From Telmatospirillum sp. (GTDB lineage Bacteria > Pseudomonadota > Alphaproteobacteria > Rhodospirillales > Magnetospirillaceae), in NCBI GenBank assembly GCA_031291415.1, contig JARLJB010000175.1, positions 1 through 64,000 of the forward strand: a stretch of 64,000 nt of DNA, written 5' to 3'. Both the position numbers and the translations under genes were made by a program. The notes beneath the pieces are model-generated. The model had not been told where the DNA came from and ran no database searches. It was given only the letters and a program-made list of their open reading frames with translations. Below are positions 22,476 through 31,504 of the stretch, one piece after another (positions within the stretch are counted from its first letter, which is position 1; the number at the start of each line of letters is the position of its first letter).

Positions 22476-23416
22476 GACAAAACCCTTTCTTTTCGCGCCA
22501 GACGGGGATCGAGGAGGGGATGGAGCAGATCCACCCCGAGATTGACGACGACGAACCCGACGGCGGAGAGCACCGCTACCGCTTGCAACACGGCCGCGTC
22601 CTGGTTGTTCACTGCGTCCTGGGTCAAGCGGCCGATGCCGTTGAGGCCGAACACCGTTTCGGTGATGAGCGCTCCGCCCAGCAGTTCGCCGAACAGCACG
22701 CCGGCGACCGTCAAGGCTGGCGGCAGGGCATTGCGGAACACATGCCGCCACAGCACCCAGGCGTGAGTGGCTCCCTTGGCGCGCGCCACCGCCACGAACG
22801 GTCTTGTCGCCACATCGTCGATCGCTCGTACCAGAATTTGCGCAAGCGGGGCCGAGATGGGGATCGCCAGTGTCGTCACCGGCAGGATGAGCCCGCGCCA
22901 TCCCTCGGCGCCGATCACCGGCAGCAGCCGCAGCCGGAAAGAAAAGATCTGAATGAGCGCGATGCCGAGCCAGAAGGTCGGGATCGACACGAACAGCGCC
23001 GGGGCGCTGCGGACCAAGGCGCGCAGCCAGGCGAACGGCGACAGGCTGGCCGCGAAGGCGATGATCATGGCGATGACAGCCGCCAACAACGAGCCGAGGC
23101 CGGTCAGCCACAGGGTCGGCGGCAGGTTGGCGCGGATGCTCTCGGAGACCGGAACGCCTGCCTGGATGGAGTAGCCAAAATCGCCGCTCAGGAAACTGCC
23201 GATGGCATGGCCATATTGTAGCCACAGCGGACGGTCGACGCCATAGGAGGCGCGGATTTCAGCAATTTGCTGCGGACCGAGACCGAGGTCGGGATTCTGA
23301 AATTTAATGAGGATGGCATCGCCCGGCAGCACATGCAGCAGGATGAAGGTCACCGTGAAAGCCGCCCACAGGACGATGACCGCCTGTCCGATCCGTTCAA
23401 TGAGGTATCTCGTCAT
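22472..23416 (-). CDS. Dipeptide-type ABC transporter permease (DppB-like)
   Basis: 314 aa permease starting MTRYLIERIGQAVIVLW as DppB/OppB proteins do, with FILLHVLPGDAI and the EAA loop VARAKGATHAWVLWRHVFRNAL. Forms the membrane channel with the downstream DppC-like protein. In-frame codons before this ATG are low-quality and enter the palindromic repeat, so the shorter start was chosen. Confidence 0.9.
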   Translation of the reverse strand: MTRYLIERIGQAVIVLWAAFTVTFILLHVLPGDAILIKFQNPDLGLGPQQIAEIRASYGVDRPLWLQYGHAIGSFLSGDFGYSIQAGVPVSESIRANLPPTLWLTGLGSLLAAVIAMIIAFAASLSPFAWLRALVRSAPALFVSIPTFWLGIALIQIFSFRLRLLPVIGAEGWRGLILPVTTLAIPISAPLAQILVRAIDDVATRPFVAVARAKGATHAWVLWRHVFRNALPPALTVAGVLFGELLGGALITETVFGLNGIGRLTQDAVNNQDAAVLQAVAVLSAVGFVVVNLGVDLLHPLLDPRLARKERVLS

Positions 23417-23442
23417 CGCTGTCAGCCGAGGTTGTAAAAAAG

Positions 23443-23532
23443 AGTGGCATCCGCGCCGGTGTGGGGTCGAAGTCGAAAACAAAGTATTTTCGCCGCTTTG
23501 CGGCGAACACCGGCGCGGAGGCCGGTGCCACT
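23443..23532. repeat. REP-like palindrome between SBP and permease genes
   Basis: Outer arms AGTGGCATCCGCGCCGGTGT and ACACCGGCGCGG...GCCGGTGCCACT, with a perfect inner hairpin CGCCGC-TTT-GCGGCG (23491-23505). A sibling element lies at about 30.26 kb. Sited between the solute-binding protein and permease genes, it may stabilise the upstream transcript so that more binding protein than permease is made. Confidence 0.65.
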
Positions 23533-23567
23533 TTCAACTTAATTCACAGGCTCGCTGGCCCGCGCGG

Positions 23568-25217
23568 TCAATGCCGCGCCAGCCAGACGCCATAGAAGCT
23601 CGGACGGCCAACCGCCTCGAAAGCCAGACCCTTGACGTAGGGCGCCGCGGCGAAGGCTTGCGGCTCCTCGAAAATCGGGATGGCGTAAGCCTGATCGATG
23701 ACATAGGCCTGCACTTCGCCGGCGATGGCGAGGCGTTTTGCCTCGTCGGTTTCCGAGGCGATGCCCTCCAGGAGCCTGTTCAGCTTGTCGTCGACGAAGG
23801 TTTGGACCTTCTGGCTTTGACCGCCCTTCTGCCGCAGTATGTCGCGGTTAGCCGGGTAGTACTGGCTTTTGATGACGTCGGGATCGGCGCGGCCGACCAT
23901 GGCCGGTGACACCGGCGTCTTCAAGGGATCGAGATCGTCGGCGGCACGGCTGCCGGAATCGCCGGCCAGAACGTTGAGTTTGACGCCGACTTTGGACCAT
24001 TGCTGGGCGATCAGTTGCAGCATCGCCTTGTTCTGTGGCTGCGGTTGCGATTCGTAAGCCGTGAGAATCAGCGCCTTGCCATCCTTCCAGCGCAGACCGT
24101 CGGCTCCGGGCTGCCAGCCGGCGGCGTCGAGCAGCGCCTTGGCCTGGTCGAGATCGAAGGTCAGCTTGGCTGCCTGGTTGACGTATCCGGCCGCCGTCGC
24201 TGCGATGATCGACGTCGCCTGGGGATAGTTGGGCGAATAGAGCGTTTGAACGATTTCCGGGGCGTTGGTGGCGTGCAGCAACGCCTGGCGAACCCTGAGA
24301 TCGCCGACCAGCGGGTTGTCCGGGCGGAAAACGACGCTGTTGTTCACGCCTCGTGTCGAAGGGGCGAAAACGAGATATTTCTGATCCTCCACCTGCTTTT
24401 CGTCATAGGCCTGGACCTGGCGGATCACGTCGGCCTGTCCGGCCAGCAGCGCGCCGATCCGCACTCCATCCTCGGGCGTGATAATCAGCTTGATGCCGTC
24501 GAGCAGGGCCGGCCCCTGGTGGTCGAGGTTGGCGGGTCCCCAGGCATAGTCCTTGCGGGCGGCGAAGGTGATTTCCTTGCCGAGCACCGCCTTCGTCACC
24601 ACGAAGGGCCCGGACCCGATGATGGCGGTGGCGTCTCCCAACTCGTCGAACTTGCGCGACAGCGTGGCCGGCGAGACGAGCCCCGACCCGATGACCGAGG
24701 TGCCTTGCAGGAAGCCCGGCGAGGGTTTCTTGAAATAGAATTTGACGGTGGTGGGATCGACGACCTCGCTATGGTCATAGTTGTTGATGACCTCCGAGAC
24801 CGGCAGGTGCAAATCCTTGTTGCCGAGGCCATAGGTGTCGAAGTTCTTGGCCACCGCTGGCGCGTCGAGTGGCGTTCCGTCCGAGAAGGTCACGCCTTTG
24901 CGAATCTTGAAGGTGTATTCGGTCTTGTTGGGGTTCACCGTCCAGGATTCGGCGATCCAAGGCTCGATCTTCAAGGTCTTGGGATTCTGGTAGGTTAGCT
25001 TGTCGGTGATTTGATTGAGAACGCCGCCATTGGGATAAAATCCACCGGCCGGTGGATAAAGGTTCGTGTGCGCCTGTTGTTCCAGGTAGATCAGCGTTCC
25101 CCCTGGCACCGGCGTACCCGCTTCCACTCGCGCCATGGAGGCGCCGGTGAGAATGGCCAGGGCGCCGAACAAGGCCATCGATGTGCGAACAGGGCGGAAA
25201 TGGTTTCGCGGCGGCAT
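23568..25217 (-). CDS. Family 5 ABC solute-binding protein (KPN_01854 type)
   Basis: 549 aa periplasmic binding protein. A signal peptide (ALFGALAILTGASMARVEA) is followed by the family 5 pattern: WTVNPNKTEYTFKIRKGVTFSDGTPLDAPAV-type segment and a long two-lobed body. It lacks a lipobox Cys. First gene of an operon that continues through two permeases, a double ATPase, a luciferase-like monooxygenase and two CMD proteins; the same gene set is known from Klebsiella and Agrobacterium without an assigned substrate. GAGGAA precedes the ATG. Confidence 0.9.
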   Translation of the reverse strand: MPPRNHFRPVRTSMALFGALAILTGASMARVEAGTPVPGGTLIYLEQQAHTNLYPPAGGFYPNGGVLNQITDKLTYQNPKTLKIEPWIAESWTVNPNKTEYTFKIRKGVTFSDGTPLDAPAVAKNFDTYGLGNKDLHLPVSEVINNYDHSEVVDPTTVKFYFKKPSPGFLQGTSVIGSGLVSPATLSRKFDELGDATAIIGSGPFVVTKAVLGKEITFAARKDYAWGPANLDHQGPALLDGIKLIITPEDGVRIGALLAGQADVIRQVQAYDEKQVEDQKYLVFAPSTRGVNNSVVFRPDNPLVGDLRVRQALLHATNAPEIVQTLYSPNYPQATSIIAATAAGYVNQAAKLTFDLDQAKALLDAAGWQPGADGLRWKDGKALILTAYESQPQPQNKAMLQLIAQQWSKVGVKLNVLAGDSGSRAADDLDPLKTPVSPAMVGRADPDVIKSQYYPANRDILRQKGGQSQKVQTFVDDKLNRLLEGIASETDEAKRLAIAGEVQAYVIDQAYAIPIFEEPQAFAAAPYVKGLAFEAVGRPSFYGVWLARH

Positions 25218-25584
25218 GTCGTGTTCCTCTGTGGAAAATTGGCCTCTGGGGAAATCTGGCGCGAACGAATGTAGATATCTAGTCGTATTCCACTAGAGAA
25301 ATGGAATTAATGAAATGAAAAATCAAGGCGGAATTTTTGCCGTGAGATGAGGAGAGGGGCTGCCGTGGGAAAAGCCCATCACGGGTAAGAGGGGCGTCGA
25401 CGGGAATGGATCCAGAAGGAATGTCCCTGTAATTCCGCCATTTTTGATGTGCCGTAGAATAAAACACGCATACTATGTTGTTACAATAAATAACGCGTAA
25501 AATTTGTGTTTTTTATGAAAAAAACACACATATAATAGTCCATCGATGATGGCGTCAGTGCCAGAAGTGATGGAGTGTGCCGAG
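25218..25584. promoter_or_regulatory. AT-rich divergent intergenic region
   Basis: Separates the leftward transporter operon from the rightward YeiH-like gene. The stretch 25460-25545 is much more AT-rich than its surroundings, with several A/T runs and TATAATAG just before the rightward gene. It must hold promoters for both directions. I see no clear -35/-10 pair and no recognised riboswitch. Confidence 0.4.
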
Positions 25585-26985
25585 ATGAACGAGGCAGTTG
25601 CTGTGCCCCCCTCGCCGCGGGTCGTGGTTTCCAGTGTCGGCTGGCGTGAGCTGTGGTTGAAGGAGGATTGGTGGGCGATTTGGCTGGGCCTTGGCTTGGT
25701 GATTGCCGCGACGGCGGCCTACCTCGGCGGTTCCAGCTTGGCCTGGATCGCCGTCACGCCGGCCAAGTGGTCGACGTTCGATCAATTGGCGCGGCATTTC
25801 GGCGACAATATCGGGCGATATGGCGCGCAATTCGTCCTCTGGCTGGTGCTCTTCACCGGTGCCACCAGCGTGCTGGGATGGAAAGCCAAAAGTTTCGTCC
25901 CGGCCTTCATTCTGCTCTATGTGCTGTCCTTGGCGATTTTTGCCCTTGGCGCCTGGGACCAGGCGCAGAAATACAATCTTGAACCGCCGCTGGTCGCCTT
26001 GCTGGTCGGGCTGGCGATCTCCAACCTGGTGGGCTTGCCGCGCTGGCTCGATGCCGGTTTCCGCGTCGAGTTCTACATCAAGACCGGCATCGTCCTGTTG
26101 GGCGCCACTCTGCCGTTCACATTGATCGTCTGGGCGGGGCCGCTGGCCATCCTGCAGGCGTCGATCGTTTCCATCGTCACCTTTCTGGTGATCTATACCG
26201 TTGCCCGTAAGCTTGGTCTCGATCCCCGCCTGTCGGCGACGCTGGGGGCGGGCGGCGCGGTTTGCGGCGTGTCGGCGGCCATCGCGGTGGGCGGCGCGGT
26301 CGGGGCGAAAAAGGAAGATCCGCCGATCGTCATCACCACCGTCATCATCTGGGCAATCGTGATGATCTTCGTCCTGCCCTTGGTGTCGCGGGCCCTTCAT
26401 CTGCATACGGCAGTCGCCGGCGCCTGGATCGGCACGTCGGAATTCGCCGATGCCGCCGGTTTCGCCGCGGCGCAAGCCTATGGCGGGCTCGCCGGCAAAG
26501 TCGACGGTATCGAGGGGACACCGGACCAGGCGGTATGGGCTTTCACTCTGATGAAGGTGGTGGGGCGCGACGTGTGGATCGGCATCTGGGCCTTCGTTCT
26601 CGCCATCGTCGCCACGACCCGTTGGGAACGGACCGAAACCGGTGGAAAGCCCAACGCGGCGGAGATCTGGTGGCGATTCCCCAAGTTCGTCATCGGATTC
26701 CTGGTGGCGTCGGTGATCATCACCGTCATCGCCAGCGGCGTTAGTTTCGCCGATTACGACAAGGTGGTGAAACCGGCGTTGGTGGTGCCGATCACCGGTT
26801 TGCGGACCTGGGCCTTCGTCTTTTGCTTCCTGTCGATCGGCTTGACGACCCGTTTCCGCGAGCTTGCTCCGGCCGGCGGCAAACCGTTCCTCGCCTTCAC
26901 GGCGGGCGTCGTGGTGAACGTCGTTTTGGGGTTCGTGCTGACGACGGTGGTCTTCGCCTCCTACTGGGAGGGGCTGACCCGGTGA
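25585..26985 (+). CDS. YeiH-family putative sulfate exporter
   Basis: 466 aa inner-membrane protein of the YeiH/PF03601 family with about ten hydrophobic segments. Typical stretches are GIVLLGATLPF, GAGGAVCGVSAAIAVGGAVGAKKED and WAFTLMKVVGRDVWIG. Family members are annotated as sulfate exporters on limited evidence. I chose the ATG preceded by GGAG at 9 bp; two earlier ATGs at 25546 and 25549 have no ribosome binding site. The next gene starts inside its stop codon. A role in exporting sulfate or another sulfur anion fits the neighbourhood. Confidence 0.82.
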   Translation: MNEAVAVPPSPRVVVSSVGWRELWLKEDWWAIWLGLGLVIAATAAYLGGSSLAWIAVTPAKWSTFDQLARHFGDNIGRYGAQFVLWLVLFTGATSVLGWKAKSFVPAFILLYVLSLAIFALGAWDQAQKYNLEPPLVALLVGLAISNLVGLPRWLDAGFRVEFYIKTGIVLLGATLPFTLIVWAGPLAILQASIVSIVTFLVIYTVARKLGLDPRLSATLGAGGAVCGVSAAIAVGGAVGAKKEDPPIVITTVIIWAIVMIFVLPLVSRALHLHTAVAGAWIGTSEFADAAGFAAAQAYGGLAGKVDGIEGTPDQAVWAFTLMKVVGRDVWIGIWAFVLAIVATTRWERTETGGKPNAAEIWWRFPKFVIGFLVASVIITVIASGVSFADYDKVVKPALVVPITGLRTWAFVFCFLSIGLTTRFRELAPAGGKPFLAFTAGVVVNVVLGFVLTTVVFASYWEGLTR

Positions 26986-27227
26986 CCCTGTTTCGCAGCC
27001 CAGCCAAGGCGGCGCCGGTTGGCAGGTGCCTTGGCTGCGCGCACTTCACCAACGATCCGCAGGTCCTGGAGAGTCTCTTCCCGGGGCTCTCCAGCTTCAG
27101 TTCAGGTGCGGCCTCGGTTCGCGCCGACGACGGGCTTTGTCGTCACCACGGGCGGTATCTCAGCGCCTGGTGCACATGTCCGGCCTTCAGCGACGGACAT
27201 GAGGCCGACGCGGCGGAGAAAGGATAG
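26982..27227 (+). CDS. Small Cys-rich protein coupled to the YeiH-like gene
   Basis: 81 aa soluble protein with five cysteines (C16, C19, C53, C64, C66) and nearby His21, His55 and His56: CLGCAHFTNDP, then SVRADDGLCRHHGRYLSAWCTC. The spacing suggests a bound Zn or Fe-S centre. The GTG start overlaps the transporter stop (GTGA), a sign of translational coupling, so it probably works with the transporter. I do not recognise the family by name. Confidence 0.65.
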   Translation: MTLFRSPAKAAPVGRCLGCAHFTNDPQVLESLFPGLSSFSSGAASVRADDGLCRHHGRYLSAWCTCPAFSDGHEADAAEKG

Positions 27228-27318
27228 GATACCAACCTGCGCTGATCAAAAACGACCAGCGCCCCTCATCGGCGGTTCTCACTATGGGGTGGGCTGGAAT
27301 GGTTGGAGGTTGAGGGGG

Positions 27319-27475
27319 GCACTTTTTTCAACACCAAGATCACCAAGGGTCGCCAGCGGCGACCTGCACCAAGAGCACCAAGGCGATGGTGACGAAGAGA
27401 GAGAAGGGGCGACCAAACCCGGCGCTTTCTTGGTGTTCTTAGTGAAGCCCGCCGTTGGCGGGCGCTTGGTGGTTC
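27319..27475. repeat. Dispersed CACCAAG-type inverted repeat
   Basis: Several copies of ACACCAAGATCACCAAGG-like units on the left and TTGGTGTTCTTAGTG/CTTGGTGG on the right, forming a loose inverted repeat. A related unit occurs at 51.8 kb. No gene is supported between the Cys-rich gene and the MetY-like gene. Confidence 0.55.
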
Positions 27476-27531
27476 ATCTATCCGTCTCGGTCGGATCTGC
27501 CGATTTCGCCAAAATGAGAACCTCTGGCCCC

Positions 27532-28755
27532 TCATGCGCCGGTATCAAGCGCCTGTTCAAGATCGGCGATCAAGTCCTCGGGGTGTTCGATCCCCACCGA
27601 CAAAGTGATGCTGGCATTGGCCGGGTCGCGGCCAAGGTCCGCCACGCTGCGCGTTTCTCCAAACCCATCGCCGCGACGGATCAGGCGGAAGGCGGCAAGA
27701 ATTTTCAGAGCCGCATCCCGTCCGCCGCGATGGCGGAATTTGACGAGTCCCGACCGGACGTCGTCACCCGCCAACTTCGGATAGAGAACGCTTTCGACGT
27801 CGTCGCGGCCGCTGAGATAGGTGGCGATCGCGCGGGCTCCTTCAGCGTGAGCCCGCATTCGCAGGGGCAACGTCTCCAGGCCCTGGATCAACTGGAACAC
27901 GTCGAAGGGCGAGACGGCGCCACCGAAATCGCGCAAAACCCGCATGCGTGCGCGGATGAGATAAGCCAGCGGCACCTTGAACCAGGCCGCCACGTCGGTC
28001 CAAACCGCGCCGTGGTAGCTGTCGTCGGGCTCGGTCAGAAGCGGGCATCGTTTTGCATGGTCGGCCCAGGGAAAGGTGCCGCCGTCGATCAGCGCGCCGG
28101 CTTCGGTTATCCCGTGACCACTCAGATAGGCGGGAGTGGCATAAACCACCACCGCCGCACCTTGATCAAGGGGGCGGATTTGCACGGGAAGGGCGCTGTT
28201 GTCGACAATAAGCGGGATGCCCTGCTTTCGTCCAATGGCCGCGACCTCGGCGATCGGGAAAAGACGGAGGTCCGCGAGCCCAAGCGTCTCGCCAAAATAG
28301 GCGCGGGTCGAGCTGTCGGTGGCATTGCGGAAATTGGTGGGATCGCCCGGATCGACAAAGCGCACGTCAATGCCATGACGGGCGAGGTTGATCTTCAGTT
28401 CGGAAGCCTCGAAGACATTGGCGGCCACCACCAAATTGTCGCCGGCCTGCGCCAGGTTGACGAGAGAATAAAGTCGGGCCGCTGTTCCCGAGGCGACAAT
28501 GAGCGAGCCGGCACCGCCTTCCAGCGCGGCAAGACGACGTTCCGCCGCGTCTCGCGTCGGATTTCCGGTGCGCGTGTAGGTGAACCCGACCTCGCGCAGC
28601 GAGAACATCCGTTCGGCATGGCCGGTGTCGTGGAATTGGTAGGAGGTCGTCTGGTAGATGGGCACGGCTACGGCGCCCGTCGCCGGATCGGCGCGGAATG
28701 AACCGCCGTGCAACGCCAGGGTTTCTGGGTGAATTGGATGTTCGGTCGACGTCAT
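27532..28755 (-). CDS. MetY-like PLP-fold protein lacking the catalytic lysine
   Basis: 407 aa protein aligned over its length with O-acetylhomoserine sulfhydrylases: VPIYQTTSYQF, FTYTRTGNPT, LIVASGTAA, PLIVDNSALP and C-terminal TLSVGIEHPEDLIADLEQAL. In place of the PLP-lysine motif (YSATKFIGGHG in canonical enzymes) it reads YATPAYLSGHG, so the Lys position is Ala209; the DNA codon is GCC and the frame is intact. The region before the C-terminal motif is also shortened. It should not form the normal internal aldimine and may be a regulator, a partner of the true MetY at 57-58 kb, or a decaying copy. Ribosome binding site AAGGAAG is present. Confidence 0.85.
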   Translation of the reverse strand: MTSTEHPIHPETLALHGGSFRADPATGAVAVPIYQTTSYQFHDTGHAERMFSLREVGFTYTRTGNPTRDAAERRLAALEGGAGSLIVASGTAARLYSLVNLAQAGDNLVVAANVFEASELKINLARHGIDVRFVDPGDPTNFRNATDSSTRAYFGETLGLADLRLFPIAEVAAIGRKQGIPLIVDNSALPVQIRPLDQGAAVVVYATPAYLSGHGITEAGALIDGGTFPWADHAKRCPLLTEPDDSYHGAVWTDVAAWFKVPLAYLIRARMRVLRDFGGAVSPFDVFQLIQGLETLPLRMRAHAEGARAIATYLSGRDDVESVLYPKLAGDDVRSGLVKFRHRGGRDAALKILAAFRLIRRGDGFGETRSVADLGRDPANASITLSVGIEHPEDLIADLEQALDTGA

Positions 28756-28828
28756 TGTGATCGGCTTCCTTTTGATCGATGGCCGCCGATCAGGCCGGTG
28801 TGCCGCCCTGCGGCACGATCGGCACGGC

Positions 28829-29035
28829 TTAGGACGCTAGCCGTCGGACGAGGTCCGCCACTTCCGCCGTCGTGCCGGGACGGACGATGGCCCGGGCACG
28901 ACCGTGATAGCGGTTCAACTGATCCGTGAGGAGCTCCGGGGCGGCGTCACCGGGCAATGCATAGGCATCGCCGACAATTGCCTGCAAATCGGAGAGCAAT
29001 GGATCGGGCATCGGCAGAGTGGCAAGGGTGGGCAT
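28829..29035 (-). pseudogene. N-terminal fragment of an FAD-linked oxidase
   Basis: 68 codons matching only the start of FAD_binding_4 oxidases of the glycolate/D-lactate dehydrogenase type: LQAIVGDAYALPGD, LTDQLNRYHGRARAIVRPGTTAEVADLVR. The full family is about 450-480 aa; the flavin-binding body is absent and a stop follows at once. It is probably a deletion remnant, although a short conserved product cannot be excluded. Start chosen at the ATG with TAGGAAA upstream. Confidence 0.6.
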
Positions 29036-29402
29036 CGCGGTATTTCCTAACGTCATTGCAAATGACATTTCCCGACCGGATTAGCATGCCACCTCCCTAT
29101 ATACAATATTAAATTGATAGATTTTATTTAATTACATTAAATTTATGTTGTTTATGGTTGCCCCAACAGGAAGCTCCTCTGATGAATCCGGAATTGTCAC
29201 ATAACGCATTGTATAAAAATACATTTTTGCGCACACATATTTATCACAAAAAATATGTAGTTAATTTTATTGTCCTTGACATGAGTGTTATAAGTGCCGT
29301 TAATTCATAAAATTACTTCTGTGTGGCGCCGATGTGGTCTTGCGGGGCGCGGTTACGAAGAGGAGGCGCCACGGTGCGTGCCGCCGGCAGTCTTGAGGGG
29401 GG
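29036..29402. promoter_or_regulatory. AT-rich region upstream of metQ
   Basis: Long AT-rich gap between the oxidase fragment and metQ. A possible metQ promoter is TTGACA (29276-29281), 17 bp and GTTAAT (29299-29304). No SAM riboswitch or S-box was recognised. Confidence 0.4.
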
Positions 29403-30221
29403 ATGATGACACGGCGCTTTCTTGCCATTTTTGCGGGTGCGTTGCTCTTGGCGGTCGGTTTTTCCGCGGTGCCGGTTGTCGCCGCCGAACCGCTTCATCT
29501 CAAGGTCGGTATCCGCGGTGGCATCGACGAGCAGATATGGGAGGTCGCGGCCAAGGTCGGGAAGACCTATGGGCTGGAGATCGAAACCGTGGTCTTCGCC
29601 GGAACTTTCAGCCCCAACGAGGCTCTGAATTCCGGCGAGTTGGCGGCGGATGCCTTTCAGCACATCCCGTTTTTTCGCGACCAGGTGAAGCAGCGCGGTT
29701 ACAAGCTTGCCGTCGTCGGCAATAGCTATCTCTCGCCGCTGGCCTTTTATTCGAAAAAATACAAGTCGTTACGAGATCTGCCGACGGGAGCCAAGGTTGG
29801 CGTGCCCGACGATCCCAGCAACGAGAGCCGCGCGCTGATCGTCTTGCGCAACGAGGGGCTGATCACCCTGCGCGATGGTTTCGACGCCTTCAACGAGACG
29901 GCGACATTGGCCGACATCAAGGACAATCCCCGCCATCTGGAAATCGTCGAGGCGAAATCGGTCGTCCTCGCGCGGTCCTATCAGGATGTCGATGCGGCGG
30001 CGGTCATCTCCAGCTTCGGTTCCCAGGTCGGGCTGAATGCGGAACGCGACGGCATCGCGCGGGAGAAGCGCGAGAATAATCCCAACGTCAATATCATCGT
30101 GGTCCGCGAACAGGACAAGAACGCCCCCTGGGTGCCGCTGCTGGTCAAATCGTTCCAGTCCGACGAAGTCCGCAAATACATCGAGACCGAGTTGAAGGGG
30201 ATCCTTATTCCGGCGTTCTGA
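29403..30221 (+). CDS. metQ: Methionine ABC transporter substrate-binding protein
   Basis: 272 aa periplasmic NlpA/MetQ-type protein. Signal peptide ending near VVAAEPL without a lipobox cysteine, then NEALNSGELAADAFQHIPFF, KVGVPDDPSNESRAL and C-terminal ELKGILIPAF, all typical. The ATG three bases downstream is better spaced from GAGG and may be the true start. Precedes metN and metI on the same strand, separated by a palindromic repeat. Binds methionine or its derivatives. Confidence 0.92.
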   Translation: MMTRRFLAIFAGALLLAVGFSAVPVVAAEPLHLKVGIRGGIDEQIWEVAAKVGKTYGLEIETVVFAGTFSPNEALNSGELAADAFQHIPFFRDQVKQRGYKLAVVGNSYLSPLAFYSKKYKSLRDLPTGAKVGVPDDPSNESRALIVLRNEGLITLRDGFDAFNETATLADIKDNPRHLEIVEAKSVVLARSYQDVDAAAVISSFGSQVGLNAERDGIAREKRENNPNVNIIVVREQDKNAPWVPLLVKSFQSDEVRKYIETELKGILIPAF

Positions 30222-30255
30222 TCTCCGTGGAGGGGGCGAAATTTCGCCTTTCTCG

Positions 30256-30337
30256 AGTGGCACCGGCGTCCCTGCCGGTGTGCCGCCGCCAGGCTTCCGG
30301 CTCACGCCGGAACACCGGCAGAGACGCCGGTGCCACT
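30256..30337. repeat. REP-like palindrome between metQ and metN
   Basis: Arms AGTGGCACCGGCGTCCCTGC and GAGACGCCGGTGCCACT form a long stem. Closely related to the element at 23.44 kb, and again placed just after a solute-binding-protein gene. Likely a mobile hairpin that also sets transcript stability. Confidence 0.65.
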
Positions 30338-30397
30338 GACAATTTGTTTCTACCTAGATAACTGGTCGAACTGGTGGTTTGTGAAGAGGAGGTTCTG

Positions 30398-31504
30398 GTG
30401 CATTGGAAGGCCAACGTCGTACCGATCAAGGTTGTGCCGTCCGTCCCACAACCGGGGCTGGCCGCCCCGCATATCGTCTTCGCCGGACTCCGGAAGGTTT
30501 ATCCCGGGGTGAGTGGCGACGTGCACGCCTTGCATGACGTGTCCTTCAGTGTCCGCCGCGGTCAGATTTTCGGCATCATCGGCCGCAGCGGCGCCGGCAA
30601 GTCGACCTTGCTGCGGTCCATCAACATGCTTGAACGACCGACGGGAGGGCAGGTTCAGGTCGACGGCATCGACGTCGGTGCCCTGAATGAAGACGGTTTG
30701 GTGGCGTTGCGGCGCAAGATCGGCATGATTTTTCAGCATTTCAACCTGCTGTCGGCCAAGACCGTCCGTGAAAACGTCGGCCTGCCGCTCAAGGTGGCCG
30801 GGGTTTCCTCCGCCGAGACACGCCGACGTGTCGACTTCCTCCTCGACATGGTGGGGCTTGCCGACAAGGCCGACGTCTATCCGGCGAAGTTGTCCGGTGG
30901 GCAGAAGCAGCGCGTCGGCATTGCCCGCGCCCTCGTTCACGATCCGGAAATCCTGCTGTGCGACGAGGCAACCTCGGCGCTTGATCCGGAAAGCACACAT
31001 TCCATCCTCGCTCTGCTGCGCGATATCAATTCCCGCTTCGGGCTGACCGTCGTCCTCATCACCCATGACATGTCGGTGATCCGCGCGATCTGCGACGAGG
31101 TCCTCGTGCTGGATCGCGGCAGCATCGTCGAGCAGGGCGAGGTATGGCGGGTGTTCGGCGATTCGCAAGGCGAGGCGACGCGTGCTCTGCTGCAGCCGTT
31201 ACGGCGCGGCTTGCCGGGGGACCTCGCGGCCCGCCTGAAACCGGAACCGCCGCCGCGCGGTGGATTCGCCGTTCTGTCGCTCAAATTCACCGGAGAAACG
31301 CATCCGGATGGCGTCTCTCTGGAAAGCCTGCTGGCGCTGGCCCCCGGGGCGACATTGCTTCATGGCGGCATCGACCGCATTCAAGGTCACGCGCAAGGCG
31401 ATCTTCTTCTCGCGGTGCCAGTCGCCGCCATGCGATCGGCGGTCGGAACCCGGTTTCCCCCCGACTCACTGAAAGTGCTGGGGTATGTCGCCAATGATGA
31501 TTGA
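30398..31504 (+). CDS. metN: Methionine ABC transporter ATPase
   Basis: 368 aa MetN. Walker A GRSGAGKST, signature LSGGQKQRVGIARAL, Walker B ILLCDEATSALD, and a C-terminal NIL regulatory domain of about 90 residues that senses methionine in E. coli MetN. The GTG with AAGAGGAGG 5 bp upstream was chosen over an earlier GTG with no binding site. Overlaps metI. Confidence 0.93.
   Translation: MHWKANVVPIKVVPSVPQPGLAAPHIVFAGLRKVYPGVSGDVHALHDVSFSVRRGQIFGIIGRSGAGKSTLLRSINMLERPTGGQVQVDGIDVGALNEDGLVALRRKIGMIFQHFNLLSAKTVRENVGLPLKVAGVSSAETRRRVDFLLDMVGLADKADVYPAKLSGGQKQRVGIARALVHDPEILLCDEATSALDPESTHSILALLRDINSRFGLTVVLITHDMSVIRAICDEVLVLDRGSIVEQGEVWRVFGDSQGEATRALLQPLRRGLPGDLAARLKPEPPPRGGFAVLSLKFTGETHPDGVSLESLLALAPGATLLHGGIDRIQGHAQGDLLLAVPVAAMRSAVGTRFPPDSLKVLGYVANDD

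Noticed and set aside
22476-23225. N-terminal extension of the DppC-like permease
   Set aside because: Overlaps the DppB-like permease in another frame and has shadow composition.
27019-28701. 560-codon plus-strand frame
   Set aside because: Mostly antisense to the MetY-like gene and crosses the repeat-rich gap.
29036-29402. SAM riboswitch upstream of metQ
   Set aside because: No SAM-I or SAM-II consensus core could be found by eye.
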